Under the pieces are notes generated by a model, which saw only the letters and a program-made list of their open reading frames with translations, was not told where the DNA came from and made no database searches. From assembly GCA_008297865.1 (NCBI GenBank), contig VBQI01000002.1, positions 1-32,122 on the forward strand: 32,122 nt of DNA, in the 5' to 3' direction. This stretch comes from Thermoplasmata archaeon (GTDB lineage: Archaea; Thermoplasmatota; E2; UBA202; JdFR-43). The position numbers were made by a program, and so were the translations under genes. Below are positions 30,651-32,122 of this stretch, piece by piece (the stretch's first letter is position 1; every line of letters starts with the position of its first letter).

Positions 30651-31916
30651 ATGATTGCTGAACCTGGCGACATTGTTGAAGTAGAAAAGGAGGGGAAAAT
30701 TTATAGGGGAATGGTTATGCCTAAGCATGCATTTAGCGGGAAAAACATTATTGTTTTAAAACTCGAGAATGGATATAATGTTGGAATAAAAATAACTAAG
30801 GATTGTTCTATTAAAATTATAAAAAAAGGCAAGAAAAGAAAAAAAATGAGAAAAGATATAAGAGTTAGCAAAGGAAAACCAGCGATTTCAATAATTGGAA
30901 CAGGAGGAACAATTGCCAGCTATGTTGACTACAAAACTGGAGCAGTCCATCCTGCTACAACTGCTGAAGAACTTGCATTTGCTGTTCCAGAAATATTTGA
31001 GTTTTGTAATGTAGAAGCTGAAATTCTTTTTCAGAAATTAAGTGAAAATATCTCTCCAAAGGATTGGCAGAAAATGGCAAGACGGGCAGCGCATCATTTA
31101 AACAATGGCAAAGGCATAGTTATTGCTCATGGAACAGATACAATGGCATATAGCGCAACTGCTCTCGCTTTTATGCTGAGAAATTTAAATGCCCCTGTAG
31201 TCTTCACTGGCTCTCAACGCTCTTCTGATAGGCCAAGTAGTGATGCTTTTCTGAATTTACTCTCTTCAGCTAAAGTTGCATTAAGTGATTTAGGTGAGGT
31301 AGTTGTTGTCATGCATGGAAGCATTTCTTCCGAGGCATGCTTTATTCATAGAGCTACCAAAGTAAGAAAAATGCATTCATCACGAAGGGATGCATTTGTT
31401 TCCATAAATGCTGAGCCAATAGGAGTTGTGAGAGGAGATGTTAAATTTTATGGAAATTATAGAAGAAAGAGCGAGGGAAAAGTAAAGATAAAAGATTCAT
31501 TAAATGAAAATGTAAGCCTTCTATATTATTATCCTGGGATGAAAAAAGAAGATTTTGAAGAAATTGTAAATGGAAGCGATGGCGTTGTAATTGCAGGCAC
31601 AGGTCTGGGACATGTAAAAGATGAAATTATATCTTCAATTAAAAAACTTACACGCCAAGGAGTACCAGTTGTAATGACAACGCAATGTTTATGGGGAAGA
31701 GTAAACTTAAATGTATATGCAACAGGAAGAAAATTGCTTAAAGCCGGAGTGATAGAAGGTGAAGATATGCTACCAGAAGTAGCTTGGATAAAATTAATGT
31801 GGGTTCTTGCAAATGAAAAGAATATTGAAGAAGCGATGAAAAAGAATATAGCAGGCGAAATATCAGAAAGACGTACAATAGGCAATGCAATGCATAAAGG
31901 ATTTAATTTTGTCTGA
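30651..31916 (+). CDS. gatD: Glu-tRNA(Gln) amidotransferase subunit D
   Basis: A 421-aa asparaginase-like subunit of the archaeal GatDE complex, which releases ammonia from amide donors so that GatE can convert Glu-tRNA(Gln) to Gln-tRNA(Gln). Residues 1-65 are the N-terminal beta-barrel domain specific to GatD (GDIVEVEKEGKIYRGMVMP). From about residue 78 the L-asparaginase I fold follows: ISIIGTGGTIASYVDY (catalytic Thr near 87), IVIAHGTDTMAYSATALAF (Thr-Asp pair), VFTGSQRSSDRPSSDAF, and VMTTQCLWGRVNLNVYATGR. Complete length. ATG 30651 is about 25 nt after TTTATATAC, so probably leaderless. GatE is not encoded in the following 200 bp; instead an asnA remnant lies there. Confidence 0.96.
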   Translation: MIAEPGDIVEVEKEGKIYRGMVMPKHAFSGKNIIVLKLENGYNVGIKITKDCSIKIIKKGKKRKKMRKDIRVSKGKPAISIIGTGGTIASYVDYKTGAVHPATTAEELAFAVPEIFEFCNVEAEILFQKLSENISPKDWQKMARRAAHHLNNGKGIVIAHGTDTMAYSATALAFMLRNLNAPVVFTGSQRSSDRPSSDAFLNLLSSAKVALSDLGEVVVVMHGSISSEACFIHRATKVRKMHSSRRDAFVSINAEPIGVVRGDVKFYGNYRRKSEGKVKIKDSLNENVSLLYYYPGMKKEDFEEIVNGSDGVVIAGTGLGHVKDEIISSIKKLTRQGVPVVMTTQCLWGRVNLNVYATGRKLLKAGVIEGEDMLPEVAWIKLMWVLANEKNIEEAMKKNIAGEISERRTIGNAMHKGFNFV

Positions 31917-31944
31917 GAATTAAGTTAGCATTACTTTCACAACA

Positions 31945-32122
31945 TTGTTAACTCCAAAAGAGACTCAAATTGCCATTTTTGCAATAAAAGATTACATTGA
32001 AGAAAATTTATGCAAGGAATTAAATTTAATAAGAGTAACTTATCCTCTTATTGTTGATGCAGAAAGTGGAATCAATTAAATGGCGAACTTCCTTAAGCAT
32101 TGGCGGTGGCATTGGGCAGTCG
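31945..32122 (+). pseudogene. asnA: asnA (aspartate-ammonia ligase) remnant with internal deletion
   Basis: From TTG 31945 the frame reads LLTPKETQIAIFAIKDYIEE, then CKELNLIRVTYPLIVDAESG, and stops at TAA 32077-32079. This matches the N-terminus of AsnA-type asparagine synthetases. The next bases read NGELP and, one base out of frame, SIGGGIGQS, which is the C-terminal signature (GELPxxIGGGIGQSR). About 230 middle residues are therefore missing, and a one-base frameshift is present. No ATG precedes it; only TTG is available. The fragment runs off the window edge at 32122, so what follows is not visible. Identification rests on recalled AsnA motifs. Confidence 0.78.

Noticed and set aside
30458-30661. 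67-aa plus-strand ORF in the track
   Set aside because: It is read antisense through tRNA-Glu and tRNA-Gln. Peptides such as PSGFEPESSARK and APGRFELPSADPKS are well-known spurious translations of antisense tRNA.
1-32122. CRISPR array, rRNA genes, riboswitches
   Set aside because: No regularly spaced repeats, no rRNA-like sequence and no recognisable riboswitch core were found on reading both strands.

Overview
The window reads as a chromosomal segment of a low-GC euryarchaeon. The support is the archaeal information-processing set: PolD large subunit (DP2), one TBP, ABCE1/RLI, the archaeal amidotransferase subunit GatD, Trm-G10-type tRNA methyltransferase, and a tRNA-Ile with an intron at 37/38. 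Several exported proteins carry PKD, Ig-like or cohesin domains, one has a PGF-CTERM-like tail, and there is an ADP-forming acyl-CoA synthetase alpha subunit. This mix fits Thermoplasmatota best, but the lineage is an inference. Most promoters place a TATA box about 22-28 nt before the start codon, which suggests leaderless mRNAs. I used this to move several starts downstream of those in the ORF track. A minority of genes have GGTGA/GGAG Shine-Dalgarno sites.

Layout. 1-526: decayed transposase. 527-3781 (-): DP2. 3852-3986: 3' scrap of a cysteine synthase gene. 4048-6341 (+): two-gene operon of a DUF438/hemerythrin/PAS protein and a metal-efflux-type permease with an HMA tail. 6328-10775 (-): PRC-barrel, acyl-CoA synthetase alpha, RLI, and an exported PKD protein. 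10882-14562 (+): three exported proteins. 14554-17183 (-): overlapping operon of aspartate dehydrogenase, exported thioredoxin-like protein, membrane polyferredoxin and GNAT. 17229-19555: Mpg glycosylase, Trm-G10, a 54-codon zinc-finger ORF absent from the track, and an OB-fold protein. 19613-19725: tRNA-Ile with intron. 19864-22963 (-): DUF4405-like membrane protein, membrane-anchored winged-helix regulator, FAD dehydrogenase, TBP. 23087-25034 (+): exported anchored protein and a frameshifted glyA. 25159-27538: cysteine desulfurase, a Cys-containing HTH regulator, and NadA. 27572-30376 (-): a 934-aa cohesin/Ig/PKD/TM protein with a RING-like C-terminus. 30459-32122: tRNA-Glu, tRNA-Gln, gatD, and an internally deleted asnA remnant.

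How it fits together. NadX and NadA are two steps of de novo NAD synthesis, and NadA needs an Fe-S cluster that the cysteine desulfurase can help supply. A near-identical palindrome (TATTAC-RCC-GTAATA) lies in the nifS/HTH divergent promoter and in the hemerythrin/permease promoter, which suggests one redox or Fe-S regulator for both loci. gatD shares a TATA box with tRNA-Gln and tRNA-Glu, the tRNAs of the transamidation pathway. Three amino-acid biosynthesis genes (cysteine synthase, asnA, glyA) are broken or frameshifted, which together with the acyl-CoA synthetase hints at a peptide-using lifestyle. DP1, GatE, NadC and the acyl-CoA synthetase beta subunit are not in the window.
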